Assembly: GCA_014529385.2 (NCBI GenBank)
Contig: CM043946.1
Location: 20,576,577-20,640,576 of the forward strand
DNA: 64,000 nucleotides
Direction of reading: 5' to 3'
Origin: Adiantum capillus-veneris
Taxonomy: Eukaryota > Streptophyta > Polypodiopsida > Polypodiales > Pteridaceae
Shown: one piece after another, positions 43,813 to 56,455 of the stretch
Layout of the letters: every line of letters begins with the position of its first letter
Position numbering within the stretch: the stretch's first letter is position 1
Program-made: the position numbers and the translations under genes
The notes under the pieces: model-generated
What the model was told of the DNA's origin: nothing
What the model saw: only the letters and a program-made list of their open reading frames with translations
The model's database searches: none

Positions 43813-44229
43813 GAAAATGGCAAGGGTCAATAGTGAGGAAAGTGATATCAAAAGGTGTATAAGTCTACAAGTCATGGATAAGATGATGGAATCAAAAGTG
43901 GTAGGGTGGATGGTTTGCGAACTCCTAAGATGATTACATAACCCCTCTAGTCCCAAACATTTGAAATTTTGAAACATATCCCAAGGGTCATCATGGATGG
44001 ACGAGGCTCGCACCAAGGGGCTATCAAAATTTTGGGTGAAAGATCTAGATAGGACCATCAAAGCAAGGGGAATGTGCAATACGATTCTGAGTGACGAGGC
44101 AAAAAGGTAAGGGTGGAAGAGGTAAAATGGGTGAAGAGGTCATGGGTGTGGCCATGAAACTGGTGTACCACAAGCTATGAATCTTCATAAATATGAACAT
44201 ATGCTGCTTCCAAAAGAAGTAGTGCTCTC
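43813..44229 (-). pseudogene. Gypsy 2 3' coding end (rest of a second RNase H-like domain)
   Basis: On the minus strand, the bases left of copia 3 (44229 downwards) continue the frame that stops at 49347 on the other side. They read ALLLLEAAYVHIYEDS, then a TAG, then LVVHQF, which fits the VYGDSQLVVNQ-type block of plant archaeal-like RNase H. Below about 44050 I recognise nothing more. The last five bases (44225-44229) are the left CTCTC target copy of copia 3. Confidence 0.5.
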
Positions 44230-44457
44230 TGCTACCATATACATGTGGTAGTGATGTGTGTGAACACACTAGGACCGCTGGGGCATTTTTTTCCCTCTTT
44301 AGGAGGTTTTTTCCCCCGAGCATTGTATATACGCCCATCACTCTAGGGCTATCCATCTTTCCATTGCACACTAAGTAACACACTCTCTATTGTGTGCCTT
44401 GAGCTTCCTTCATCTTCTCCAAGCTATGTGTGTTTCTCTGCAACCCTAATTCCAACA
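44230..44457 (+). repeat. Copia 3 5' LTR
   Basis: It begins TGCTACCATATACATG and ends ATTCCAACA. It matches 49119-49346 and the copia 2 LTRs in reverse complement. Confidence 0.93.
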
Positions 44458-44783
44458 ATTAGTATCAGAGCAGGTCACGTCCTCCTGGGCTTAGTCGCCA
44501 GCTGCTCCAGCACACACCTGCTCACTTTCTCCGATTTTAGTGAGCTTTGGCAAGCGTTCGCAGGTCGACAAATATTTTGATTTGGGCTCATTTCGGCCTC
44601 CGTTTCCACTACATGCAATACTGCACAGGCTATTTTGTCATTTTGTGCAAAATTTCTGTCAGTGTCGTTTTCTGCATAACAAGTGCCTTATAGTCTTCTA
44701 CGGTTTGTGCTATATAGCACAGGTTGTTCCCGCTTCGTTTCTCCTATTTTCGGGTAGTTTTCACATCAGGTGCAACATTTACC

Positions 44784-47700
44784 ATGGCCGACAACAACAA
44801 CACAGATGTGTTCAAGATGTTTGCTGTTGAGGACAGGTTGGATGGGGACAACTACCCTATGTGGGCTTATATGATGCAACATGTTCTTGTGTCAAAGGGT
44901 GTCTAGAACATTGTGCAATGCATTGATGTACGTCCTAGTTCTGAGAATGTAGGCGATGTTGAGGATGCTGCAGGTCTTGTTGCAAGGATTGCAACTGTTA
45001 GAGTTGTTTTGCCTACAATAGAACAAGCTCGTTGGGATGTTAAGGATGCACAGGCTCATGCATTGATTGCGTTGTCTGTGAAGCGCACCATTGTTTCTCA
45101 CATCCGTTCAGCAAAATCTGCAAAACAGGCTTGGGATATTCTAGCAGGTCTTTATGCAAGCCGCAAATGAGGCTAAAATTACTTTGCTGCATAAAGAACT
45201 GGAGTCAAATATTATGCATGAGGAAGATGATATGGACACTTTCCTTGCTAGTGTCAAGGATATCAATGAGCAACTTATTTCTGCAGGTGAAGTTATTTCA
45301 GAGAGTTCCCTTGTGCAGACTATTCTTGATGCCTTACCAGATTCTTACCAGACGTTTGCTATTACTTGGAGACTTACGACCCAAGGAAATCTAGAAGTTG
45401 TCAATTTTGATGCATTATGCACATTGTTGTTGCAAAAGTCACTTTCTAGAAAAACAGGACTAAACAGTGTGTAGTTGAACAGGCTTTTATTGCTTCTCAA
45501 AGAAAGGGTGGTAACAACAATGCAGCCACTTCTTATGGTTCTGTTGCGAGTGGTAAAAATTCTGTTCCTAATGCTTCTGCTGGCAGCAATTTGTCTGAAA
45601 ATTCTCGTGAGAAGGGCAAAAAGAAGATGCATTGGCATTATTGTAAAGCCAATGATCACTTGATCAAGTCGTGTCCTAAGTTGAAGGCCAAAGAGGCTAA
45701 GAAGAAAGAGGGTGGTTCCACTGAAAATGCTGGCTCCACTACAAATACAGCCATTGTTGAGTCTTCTCTGAAAGGAGACTGTGTTGCTGATGTTGATGCA
45801 GAATGGGCTTTTAGCGTAGAGTGCACTTACAATCCTGCTGTCCATGATGCATGCTTGTCAGTTGCTGCAGATTCACATGTGTGGTATTTCGACAGTGGTG
45901 CTACAAAGCACATTACCTCACATCGTGAATTGTTTACCTCTCTCGAGTCTATCCCTCATGGAAATTCAGTCACTTGTGCCAACGCCTCTTATCCAGTTCA
46001 GGGACTTGGAAAGATTGTGATCACTGCTGCTAATGGCAGTTCCTTCACACTTGTTGATGCACTTTATGTACCTGGGATCAAGAAGAATCTCTTGTCTGTA
46101 TCCGCACTTGCTAGACTTGGACTTGTAGTCAAATTTGTGGATGACAGATGTATAATTCATGATCTCAGTTTTGGTGATGAAATTGTTGCATCTGGGCTTT
46201 GTGCCGTGGACTGTATAAGCTCACTTTGTATGACAAGTGTGGACAAAATTTTGCAAATGCTGTTGCAAATTCAAGGGCTATTTCAGATGCAAAACTTTGG
46301 CATGTACGTTTTGGTCATCTGAATTTTGCCAGTTTGCTACGTTTGCAGAAATCTGATGTGGTTGCTTCTTTGCCGCCGCTTGAAGCACCTGTCAAACATG
46401 TTTGTGAAGGCTGTATTTTGGGTAAGATGCAGCGTTCTAAATTTCCAAAGGATGGTTCAGTTCGGGCCACATGCAGGTTGCAGCTAGTGCATAGTGATGT
46501 TTGTGGGCCCATGCAAACTCCGTCCTTGGGCAATTACTTGTACTTCGTGACTTTCATTGATGAATACTCCAGGCATGCATGGGAATTTCCGCTTAAAGCG
46601 AAGTCCGAAGCTTTTATGTGCTTCAAACAATTTCTGTCTATGGCGGAAAATGTCTCCAAATGTACTATGGGCACCCTCCGTTCCGATTGAGGGGGGGAGT
46701 ATATGTCTCATGAATTTAATGCATTTCTGATGTACAGTGCCTTATACACCTCAACAAAATGGTGTTGCTGAGAGGAAAAACAGGTCACTGACGCAAATGG
46801 CACCATATATGGTAAAAAGTCAAGCTTTGCCGCATTCTCTTTGGCTTGAGGCCATCATGTGTGCCACTTATGTACTTAACAGGTGTCCTACGAAAGCTTT
46901 GCAATCCATTACTCCATATGAAGCATGGCATGATAGAAAGCCTTCTATTGAGAACATGCGTGATTTTGGCTGTTTGGCATATGCTTTGGTGCCACAAGTG
47001 CAGTGCAGAAAATTGGGTGATAAGGCTGTGAAATGTATTTTTGTTGGTTATAGTGCTGAAAGCAAAGGTTACAGGTTGTATCATCCACAAAAAAAGGTAT
47101 TCTGGTTTCACTGGATGTAGTGTTTGTGGAAGATTCTGTTCAGCCCTTGCTGTCATGTACTAGAGATAGTAATGTAAGCTCACAGGACATTTATGACACT
47201 TTGTTGCCTCTTTTCAATGGTGGAAATACGAATGTAAGTTCCAATGAGGCACATGTACAACCTATGGGGGTTTTTGAAAATGTTACAGATCAGCCTATTA
47301 CTGATGCAGATGTACATGATGTACTTGATGAGGAAAGGGCTGAAAATGAGCAGGCTAGAGGTATGCCAAAATGGCGGGTGCACACTTTGCGTGACAATAA
47401 ATTGGATGCACCTTTGTCTAGTCGTACTGGTTTAGACTCTCGCCATGCATCTTATGCATCAGATTGTTATGCGTTGGCTTTGTCTAGCTTACATGATGTT
47501 GAGGAGCCTCTGTCTTTTGATGAAGCACAGAATTCAAAAAATTGGATGGCTGCCATGCAATCAGAATATGATGCACTTATAGAAAATGACACATGGACTT
47601 TATGTGATATGCCTCCTCGCAAAAAGGCCATTGGTATGAAGTGGGTTTACAAGTTAAAACACAAGGCGGATGGTGAGATCGATCGCCATAAGGCTCGACT

Positions 47701-49043
47701 TGTTGCAAAAGGTTATGCACAGCAAAAAGGCATAGATTATGAAGAGACTTTTGCCCCCACTTGTCGTATGACTACTGGATGTTTTCTATGTGCATTGGCT
47801 GCTCATTTTGGTTGGGATGTACATCAATCAGACATTGTTACTTCTTTCTTGAATGGTGACATATTTGAGGAAGGTTATGTAACGCAGCCTCGCGGTTTTG
47901 TCATAAAAGGACAAGAGGACAAAGTGTGCAGATGTAAGAAGGCTTTGTATGGGTTGAAGCAATCTCCTCGTGCTTGGTATGAGAAAGCTGAGACTCATTT
48001 GGTTAAACGAGGCTTTCGTAACAGCCCAACAGAAAGCACATTATATGTAAAGCGTGAGGGTGATGTACTTCTCATTGTGGTTCTTTATGTCGATGATTTG
48101 TTGATCACTGGACCAAATGAGAGACATATTGCTGAATTTAAGGCTGATTTGAATGGTACTTTCAAGATGAAAGATTTGGGGCTGTTGCATCATTACTTGG
48201 GTATACAGTTTAAGCAGTGTGATGGTGGTATTGCCTTGTGTCAGAAAAGTTACATAGAGACATTGCTATGTAAGTTTGGACTTGAGGATTGCAAACCTAT
48301 TGCCACTCCCATGGAAACAGGTTTGATGTTGAGTCTACATGATGCTGGCGATCCTACTAATGCCACTCTTTAGTAAACTGTTGTTGGTTGCCTCATTTAT
48401 GTATGCAACACGATGCCAGATATTCAATTTGCAGTCTCACAGGTCAGCAGTTTTATGCATAGCCCAGGGTCTAAGCATTGGCAGGCTGTCAAGAGGATTT
48501 TCTGCTACCTTTGTGGAACTTTACATCTTGGCTTGTTTTATCCCAAGGGGGGGATCATTGCCGCCAGACTTACATGCTTTTTCGGACTCAAATTGGGCTG
48601 GTTGTTTTGACACGCGAGTGTCCACAAGTGGTTTTTGTTTCATGCTTGGCAGTTCATGTATATCATGGTTGAGCAAGAAGCAACCTACTGTGGCCACTTC
48701 GAGTTGTGAGGCTGAGTACATGGTAGTCTTCACAGCTACGGTTGAGTGTGTATGGCTCAGACGCCTTATGGATGATTTGGGTGTTGGACATGACACTGCC
48801 TACACTATCTACACTGACAGTCAGAGCGCATTGGCAGTTGCGAGGAACCCACTGTTTCATGCTCGCACAAAGCACATTGAGGTGCATTACCACTATGTCA
48901 GGGAGAGGCTCTCAACAGGAGAGATCAACTTGGCTTATGTGCCAACACAGGACAACCTTGCATATATTTTCACAAAGGCATTGTCTCGTGAGAAGCTTGA
49001 AGCTTTCTGCAAAGCTTTGGGCTTACTCCCCTTTGTGGACTGA
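44784..49043 (+). pseudogene. Copia 3 Gag-Pol, broken
   Basis: From ATG 44784 (MADNNNTDVFKMF). A TGG-to-TAG stop lies at about 44905 and a one-base insertion at about 45168; the zinc knuckle has lost its first Cys (WHYCKANDHLIKSC, near 45630). Protease DSGATKH (near 45892) is present. Integrase carries a TGA right after SD at 46689-46691, as in copia 2, then a deletion of about 24 bases near 46730. RT with YVDDLL is near 48090. A TAG TAA pair at about 48371-48376 splits RT from RNase H, which ends at 49043 with the same LGLLPFVD end as copia 2. It is inactive, although its LTRs are similar to each other. Confidence 0.9.
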
Positions 49044-49118
49044 TCATGTCCTCAAGGCATGGCACTTCCCTTTACTCATGTGCCAGCTCTCGTTCACCGC
49101 ATCACTCCAGGGGGGATT

Positions 49119-49346
49119 TGCTACCATATACATGTGGTAGTGATGTGTGTGAACACACTAGGACCGCTGAGGAATTTTTTTCCCTCTTTAGGAGGTTTTT
49201 TCCCTCGAGCATTGTATATACGCCCATCACTCTAGGGCTATCCATCTTTCCATTGCACACTAAGTAACACACTCTCTATTGTGTGCCTTGAGCTTCCTTC
49301 ATCTTCTCCAAGCTGTGTGTGTTTCTCTGCAACCCTAATTCCAACA
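49119..49346 (+). repeat. Copia 3 3' LTR
   Basis: 228 bp, preceded by a polypurine tract and followed by the CTCTC target copy. Confidence 0.93.
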
Positions 49347-52300
49347 CTCTCAAACCAATCAAAAGTTCTTGATACTCTGCAATATTATTACTTAATTGAT
49401 CCCCCAAAAGGAATCCAAAAAAATAGCATCCTCCTCGGGTGGGTATATGACAATACCACGACTTCCAACCTTCTTTTTGCCGCGACAAGCTCCATCAACG
49501 TAAAGAGACCAAAGAGAAGACTCACCACCATCATCTGCAACAAGGAACAAGATCACATCCAATAAGGTTTAATTTTATCAAAACTGGTTTTCGTGGGAAA
49601 ACCATGTCCCATCCATTTTTGCAAGTTGGGCCTTGTTCCTAGGAAAGACTTTCACAATATGATAAGACCAGACCACACATTGCTCAAATTCTCGGGGAAC
49701 AACTCATGACATGCATCATACAAGAGAACTAATTGCCCATCCTCAAAGTTGTAGGTTCTAGCCTTCTTTGATCTTTGTTTTGTTTGACGCTTCTTTGCTA
49801 CCTCTTGGTGTAAATAGGGTCTCTACCTCCACTCATCTAGGTGCTCTAATGTCCTCAACATCTCTTTTAAACTCTCCTCCAAAGGCAAGGAATGTGCATA
49901 CATAAAACGCAAAGTGGCAAGTTCATGCTCAAGTGGTAGCACATACTCTCAACCATAGACTAGAGAAAAGAGTGAAACATGTGGCCTCCTTAAAAGTAGT
50001 GTTATATGCCCACACATCCGCTGGTAGTTTCTCATCCCAATCCCTCTTATTCATATCCACTGATTTCCTCAAAATGATAACTAAAGTCTTATTGGTGCTC
50101 TCAACTTGCCCGTTGGTAGAAGGCTTATAAGGAGTGGTTTTATCATGTCTAATATTAAAATAAGAATTGAGATCCTCAAGAAAATCATTAAGAAAGTGTG
50201 TCCCCCTATTGGATACAAGTTCTAATGGTGCCATAAAATGACAAATAACATGATCAATCAAGAATGAAGCAGTAGTGTGTGCATCATCACTCCTCACCAC
50301 TCTAGCCTCAAACCGCTTTGACAAGTAATCAGTTGCAGCAATGATGTAGGATTCCTAAGCTTAGATGTAGGAGTGATAGGCCCAACATAGTCAATGCCCC
50401 ACTTCTCAAATGGTAATGTGGCCAGTATAGGGTTGTTAGGTCATAAATGATTCTCAAGGAGGGTGGATCTCTAGAAAACATCACACCTCTTACATCACTC
50501 AAACGAGTCCTTAAACACACTAGGCCACCAATACCCTGCTCTCAAAATCTTCAATGCAGTCAACTTCCCTACAAAATGCCTCCCACATGCACTATCATGA
50601 CACTCTTTTAGAATACAAGGGATCTCTTCCTATGCAACACAACGATGATAAATGCCCTCAAACCCCTTTTGATATAAAGAACCATCAATGATAGAGAAAT
50701 TTTGTGCATGGGTAACTAATCCTTTCTCTGCAGCTTTACTCGTGTCTCAGGGAAATTCTAGGGTAGACAAATAATGAGCAATTTGGTCTTACCACTCTCA
50801 AGAAGGCTTAATATGAAACAAATCAGGCTCAAGTACGACAGGCTCATCAGTACAGGGAGACACATCAGCCAAGCAATTCACAAGATTTTGTAATGTAGGA
50901 AATTTGGATTTAAGTACATAATCAAAGGTTTGCAACTCAACAAGCCAGCACATAATATGTTCAAGGGCTCCAGATTATTCATAATAAGATGTAATGAGTC
51001 CTTTGTAATGTATATAACAGAGTGCTGCATATATAAATATGTGCAAAACTTCCTGGCACTCTCAGCAATAGCTAAACAAGCCCGCTCTACCCAAGTGTAA
51101 CGTGTCTCGGTATCTTTAAGCTTGCAACTATAATATGCAATGGAATGCCACTTTTTATCATAAAGTTGGGCAATACAACTAGATAAAACAGAATGCGAGC
51201 AAGCGGAAAATAAATGAAAAGGTGTGAAAGCATCTCGTGGCTTAAGAATAGGAGCCTTAGTAAATGCACTTTTAAGAGAATAAAAAGAGGTCTCTTGAGG
51301 TGTCCCCCAAATAAACTTTTGCTCAAACCTTCAAAGTGTATTAAGTGGTAAAATAAGATGAGCCATATCTTTAATAGAACAGCTATAATGCTTAGAAGCC
51401 CCAAGAAAGCCTCTAACTTGAGGAATGGTAGTAGGTGCAAATGTAAGGAGGGATTCAACCTTTATAGGGTCCATAGCTATCCTATGTGCACTAATAAGAT
51501 GTCCCAATAAAATGCAATAGGAGACTCAAAACACACACTTACAAAAATTCAATGCAATGGACTTCTCTTGACACTTTTGAAACACATAATGGAGATCTTT
51601 AAGAAAATATTTTTCGTGTGGTTCCCACGCCTATGTCGTCCATAAATATTTTGAGAAAGTCTATAAGGTCATCACAAATACTCTCATGCTTATACTTTTG
51701 ATAAGATGTCCCATAATTGCATAACCCAAATGGCATGACATGATATACAAATGTCCCAAAGATGGTGGTAAAAGTGGTTTTAAGCTTATCTTCATCAGCT
51801 ATGACTATCTGGTTGTATCCTGAGAACCCATTCATAAATTCATAAATCTGCCTCCTAGCTGAAGCATCTAGAATCTGATCAATAAATTAAGGCAAAGGAT
51901 AGTAGTATTTGATGGTAGCCTTATTAAGTTGTTTATAATCAACACATATATGAAGCTGCTTATTTTTCTTGGGTACAACAACAAAAGGGGAAACCCACTC
52001 AGTGTTATCCACGAGAAAAATTATCCCAGCCTCTAAAAGTTTTTTTATCTCCATATAGATCCCCTCTCTAAAATGTTGTGGAAATCTACCCTGATGTTAA
52101 ATTACGGGAACAACACTTGGCTTAAGTGGAATGCGATGCACAACTAACTCGTGTGGGAAACCACTCTAGCTTGTAATAGAAGAAGGATAAGTTGGAAAAA
52201 CCACTCGTGAAGATCCTCTACCCAACAACAACTGTCCTCTAGGGATATCAATAACACAGTCGGTCCGCCATATCCAAGGTCTCCTCTAAAGAAGATGGTA

Positions 52301-54283
52301 CTGCCCGGGTCCCGGACTAAGCTGCAAAACATAACAATCAATCTCCACAGTTCGGCCCACCACAATAACATGCAAACCTTGGATGAAACCTTCAGCACTC
52401 ACAGAACAATGATCACCCTTGCGTAACCCAGTAACAGGAATTCCATTAAAAGATATCCCAAGCTTGGCAAAGGTGGTGTAACTCAAAACATTGATGCCCG
52501 AGCCTCCATCAACTATAGTATGTGGGATCACAAGCTGGTGTCATGCACTCCACTCAGGGACACTCTCACTCAACAAGAAGGGAATCTACCTTTTGAACAA
52601 CAGGAATAATAGGACTCACCCCCTTGGAAGAACCCAAAGCTCTGCAGTACATCCTCAAAAGGGCACAACTAGAAGGAGAAGTGACATGGTAAACTTCCTT
52701 CGATTAAAACAGAAACAAGGTCAAAAGAAGGTATAGGAGGGAATAAATTACTTGGGGTAGGGTGAGGACAAACATGAAGAGGTTGGGGCAAAGGGCCGGG
52801 AACGGGAACCAACATGGGTGGGTGGGTGGGTAGCAACATCAGGTGTAGGGTCTCTCTACTCAACAAATTTCTCTTTTCCCTTAAAGTTTCGTGTAATGGA
52901 ATGCACAAGCAATGCATCATAATCAATCATATTAACTGATGGATTATTGGTTGTTGTGGGTGCCAAACTAGAAGAAGCCATGGTTGGAGAACTAGGAGAC
53001 CCTCTTTGTTAAAGTGTCCAACTAGGGCCTGGAGGTCTCTCATTCTAGCTACGATGGGTTATGGGACCAAGTGGTGGTAATGTAGAGTTTCTATTCATCA
53101 TGTGGTGCATCTTAATATAACTCTTTACCCAAACATCTCTCATAATTGCAGATGACCGTGGGAAAATATTTGAAAAGATGGTCGTGTACGCCACAAGATC
53201 GACACACAATCTTAGTGGGATTAGGCTCAAGGCGACGAGTGGACGACAAATTTTGTTGGCGTATCAAAAAGTACAATCTAGAGTAACAGCTTTCATGTTT
53301 TCATTTAACTGGTTCATGTAATTAGTCATCGTGTCTTTCAAGTCCCCAATCCTAGGTGCAGTTCTCTCATAACCATTCCCATCCTTGTGATGCATGGAAG
53401 GTGAAGTGGTAGAAGTAGATTGAGGATAAGTCACAAAAGGTTGGGGAGCATGAGAAATAGGTTCCAAGACACGGGGAGAGGTGGATAAAGATTAAGTGTT
53501 AATAGTGGGTGTGGGTGCTGAGAGCAAAATAGACTGTGGTGTAGCTTGAAGTTGGAGTGGGGTAACAGATGGTAATTGCAGAGGTGGTGTCAATTGTAAT
53601 TGGGGTACATAACATGGGGCTTGTAAAGATAAACTAGGAGTAGACATGGGTAAATAGTGTGGCGCTAGCAACGAGTAGAATGATGGAGATGGCATCGCAA
53701 CTAGTTGTGGTTCATAAGCACCCCTGTAGGAACTCTCCACATTAACAATAATCCTGATAGCAGTATTTAAATACTTTGGAGCTTGAGCCCTCACTCAAAT
53801 TTGAATAGGAGGATGCAACCCCCTAGGAAATGATTCCATGATGGTAAGTGGATCAATGTTGAAAGTGGGAGTATAATGGTCGATAAAATTCTTGAACCTC
53901 GTGGTGGCTTGCACAATCCTTTCATGAGGATAATTTTGCTTAAAGGAGCGCAACCGCTCAAGAAATGATAAAAAGTTTGGAGGTTTGCGAAAAGCGGGTA
54001 ACAATTTATGCTCAAAATCGGTAAAAGTAGGAATAGAGTTTCCTTGCAGCTTGGAAAACCAATGCGAAGCTTCACTTTTAAGTATGGTGCTAAAATAAGT
54101 CATTACTTGTCCCTCTTCGACAATGTGCCACGTCAAACAAGCGATTTTAAAATTGTTTACATGAGCTACAGGATCTTCCAAGGGCAACCCATGAAATGTT
54201 GGGAGTGGGATGAGTGGTGCATCAGGGCGAGCGATATTAGCTGGTTACACTAGGGGTGACTGGATTGCAAAAGGTTGAGCCAT
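49347..54283 (-). pseudogene. Gypsy 2 Gag-Pol relic
   Basis: Read on the minus strand from ATG 54283 (MAQPFAIQ). Gag domain 54187-53795 (WFSKLQGNSIPTFTDFEHKL); a P/Q/T-rich linker; a zinc knuckle near 53215-53170 whose last Cys is Phe; protease with DGGSGINVL (near 52510); RT fingers with VVVPKKNK (near 51975); RT palm FMDD (near 51640); RNase H region (51458-50900, many stops); integrase zinc region (near 50640-50480) and core with NGQVESTNKT (near 50110). Then an RNase H-like SNNIAEYQELLIGL block (near 49400), cut by copia 3. Stops and shifts occur throughout. The order PR-RT-RH-INT shows Ty3/gypsy, and the extra RNase H recalls the Tat group. Confidence 0.85.
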
Positions 54284-54535
54284 GATGAGAATATAAACAG
54301 AAAATGAGATACTCGATGGACTTTTTCCTGGTATTGGAATTTGTTGTTGTGAAGGAGTTGCAGGGATAGAATTCCCTTGTAATGATTTTTCCTTTTCCCT
54401 TCTATGATGTCTCTTGGTTCGCTCACTCTCCCTAAGATGTTCTCGCCACACTTTATCATTGTGCATACATCCCCTTTTCAGGTAGGTTCGTGTGGCAGAA
54501 CCTCGACTAAGTCAAGGTCCCACCATGCGTTCCAT

Positions 54536-55329
54536 TGTTTGATAAAATTCTAAACAATCAAGGGCCGCAAGGCAAAGAGCAAAGACCCCCCAGATACCCA
54601 ACAAAGATAGTATAAAAAATGGAATAGAAACCCCCAAAGCCCAAAGAGAAAGATAAGGACCTAGAGAAAATATAGTGTGCCAGATGTCTACTGCCAAGTA
54701 GCACTGGAGTGGCTGGAGTATAGACAAACACTGGCGAATGACAAACACAGTACGAGCACAATATGGTGATGATTGATTGAAAAAATGATGTAGAGAATGC
54801 TTACACGAGCCGACAAAATGGAAATAGGTATAAATTGGTGTTTGTATTATGATATATGAGCGCAACCCACTTTTACAGATAATTGCTTTGTTTTTATATC
54901 AAGGTTCGAGCAAGAGAGAGAAAACTTAGCTCACAACTGCTGCGTCAAAAGTCAAAACTTGATGACAAGGCCTAGAGGGATTCTCACGACCCTCGAGGGT
55001 TGAATTTAACAAAGCTTCAATATTATTTATAAATTACAAACTCTAAAAGAAGTTTGCTACGAGTGGCTATATGAAAGCGAAAGTGCGTGAAGTGCGTGAA
55101 TAGCTAGAGATAAAGCAACCTCTGAGGTTTGACGGTTGTCTTGGCTTCAGTGTGCCGTTGTGGTGGCACTCAAAATCTGCAAGCAAAATTAAACTGAGCA
55201 GGAGAGCACCTCTCGCCGTTTGATGGTGATCCGCTCTCTCTCTCCCTCAGTTTGAATGCAACCTCACTACCTCTCTCACTCTCACTTTCCACTTGAATGC
55301 ACTCTCTCTACTTCTCTCTCTTCCAGTCA
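54536..55329 (-). repeat. Gypsy 2 5' LTR
   Basis: 794 bp, matching 41497-42321. On the minus strand the internal region starts after CAAACA; a primer site there (ATGGAACGCATGGTGGGACC) is possible, but I cannot match it to a tRNA with confidence. Confidence 0.65.
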
Positions 55330-55341
55330 ATGAGTGCTTCT

Positions 55342-55358
55342 CCCCCCCCCCCCCCCCC

Positions 55359-55409
<51 letters not shown>
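55342..55409. repeat. Poly(C) tract followed by (CT)n
   Basis: About 28 C's, then about 40 bases of CT. Homopolymers of this length are error-prone in sequencing, so exact lengths are uncertain. Confidence 0.95.
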
Positions 55410-55411
<2 letters not shown>

Positions 55412-55415
55412 GTCC

Positions 55416-55510
55416 CTAACCTTCACGCTAGTAGAACTACATAAGCTCCATGTGCCACCAGACGCAGCGCTGAGTGCTCGCTTGCTTGTATTATAAAAGG
55501 AGGGCTTCCT
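55416..55510 (+). promoter_or_regulatory. Duplicated, decayed copy of the Em promoter
   Basis: It matches about 57099-57190 closely: CTTCACGCTAG / CTTCGCGCTGG, GCCACCAGACGCAGCGCTG in both, and TTGTATTATAAAAGGAG in both. The TATA box is at 55492-55498. The G-box position reads CATGTG (55449-55454) instead of CACGTG, and the distance to the TATA box is 43 bases in both copies. Similarity ends just after the TATA box and no Em coding sequence follows, so this is a partial duplication, probably non-functional. Confidence 0.85.
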
Positions 55511-56424
55511 CCATGGTGGGAAGGAGGCATCGATAGTTAAGCCTTGAGTAGGTGACATGCGAGGTGGGGAGTAGCACCCGGGGGGTTCACCTCAAAATGT
55601 AAGTGTAGCACGTGAGTTCACCCAGAGAGGTTTTTTATATACCAAAGAGTTACAAAACTACATGTACAAGAGGGATTTGAAATTGGAAAATTGAAAAGAA
55701 GTTACAGGTTTATAAAGGAAGAGGGATCTTTTAATTTTGATGAAGTGTGTGTGTAGAGGGGTTAAAAAAATATCTCTTGAATGCACGTGCTATAGGTATT
55801 TTTAAAAGGTGCCCCCCCCCCCCAAACGAGTATATAGATGTAGTATGTTTGAAACCATGTAGTAATTGAAAGAGTACATAGATCAATGAGGCACAGTGGA
55901 CTTAACCATTCTAAATTTGTTCAGTGACCATCCTCTCTTTAACTTTAGAGCTCCCAACTTACACTTACAAGAGACACAACCAAATGTATCCATTAGATTA
56001 AATTAGATGCCACTTTGGGAATGTAACCTCGTGTGTGTGTTTAAGCACCCACAAATCCACCTTAACAAGTAGGTGGATATAAAGGTATCTTTAGATTGTT
56101 CCCGCTAGTATATATAATATGGTGTGTGGTCTTGTACACTAGCTAGAGATGTGTAAAATAGTAGTTGTTAGTTGTTATAATAGTAGGATTATTATTACTT
56201 AACCATTTTCTAATTGTTTAATATTGTTATATTCAACAAAATTATTGTTGTTTAGCCACATAGTTCCACTATGCACACACGCTTATATTGTACTAGGAAC
56301 ATGCATTGTGTACATACTACAGGATTAGTGTTATTTAGCCACATAGTTCCACTATGCACACACGATTATATTGTATTGTGCATTATGCACACACAATTAT
56401 CTTGTACTATACTTATGCACAATG

Positions 56425-56455
<31 letters not shown>

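Larger units (their letters stand above)
44230..49346 (+). mobile_element. Copia 3: Ty1/copia element inserted in gypsy 2
   Basis: LTRs 44230-44457 and 49119-49346 (228 bp each, about four differences), target duplication CTCTC at 44225-44229 and 49347-49351, primer site ATTAGTATCAGAGC (44458-44471), and purine tract CAGGGGGGATT before the 3' LTR. It is 5117 bp long, the same length as copia 2, of which it is a close relative in opposite orientation. Confidence 0.95.
41497..55329 (-). mobile_element. Gypsy 2: old degraded Ty3/gypsy element, interrupted by LINE, SINE-like piece and copia 3
   Basis: Direct repeats 41497-42321 and 54536-55329 begin TGTYTGRTAAA and end CA, and match along their length. 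They flank a minus-strand gag-PR-RT-RH-INT relic, so I read them as its LTRs. The pol relic lies at 54283-49347 and continues at 44229 across copia 3. Flanking 5-mers do not match (CACAT left, ATGAG right), in keeping with age. The sequence right of the left LTR is a LINE, so its polypurine tract is not visible. Confidence 0.75.

Noticed and set aside
53045-53794. Separate host genes in the P/Q-rich minus-strand frames
   Set aside because: They lie in order between gag and protease of gypsy 2 and are its linker.
55247-55558. Minus-strand 103-codon frame and its partner at 56996-57205
   Set aside because: They resemble each other only because both are antisense to the duplicated Em promoter.
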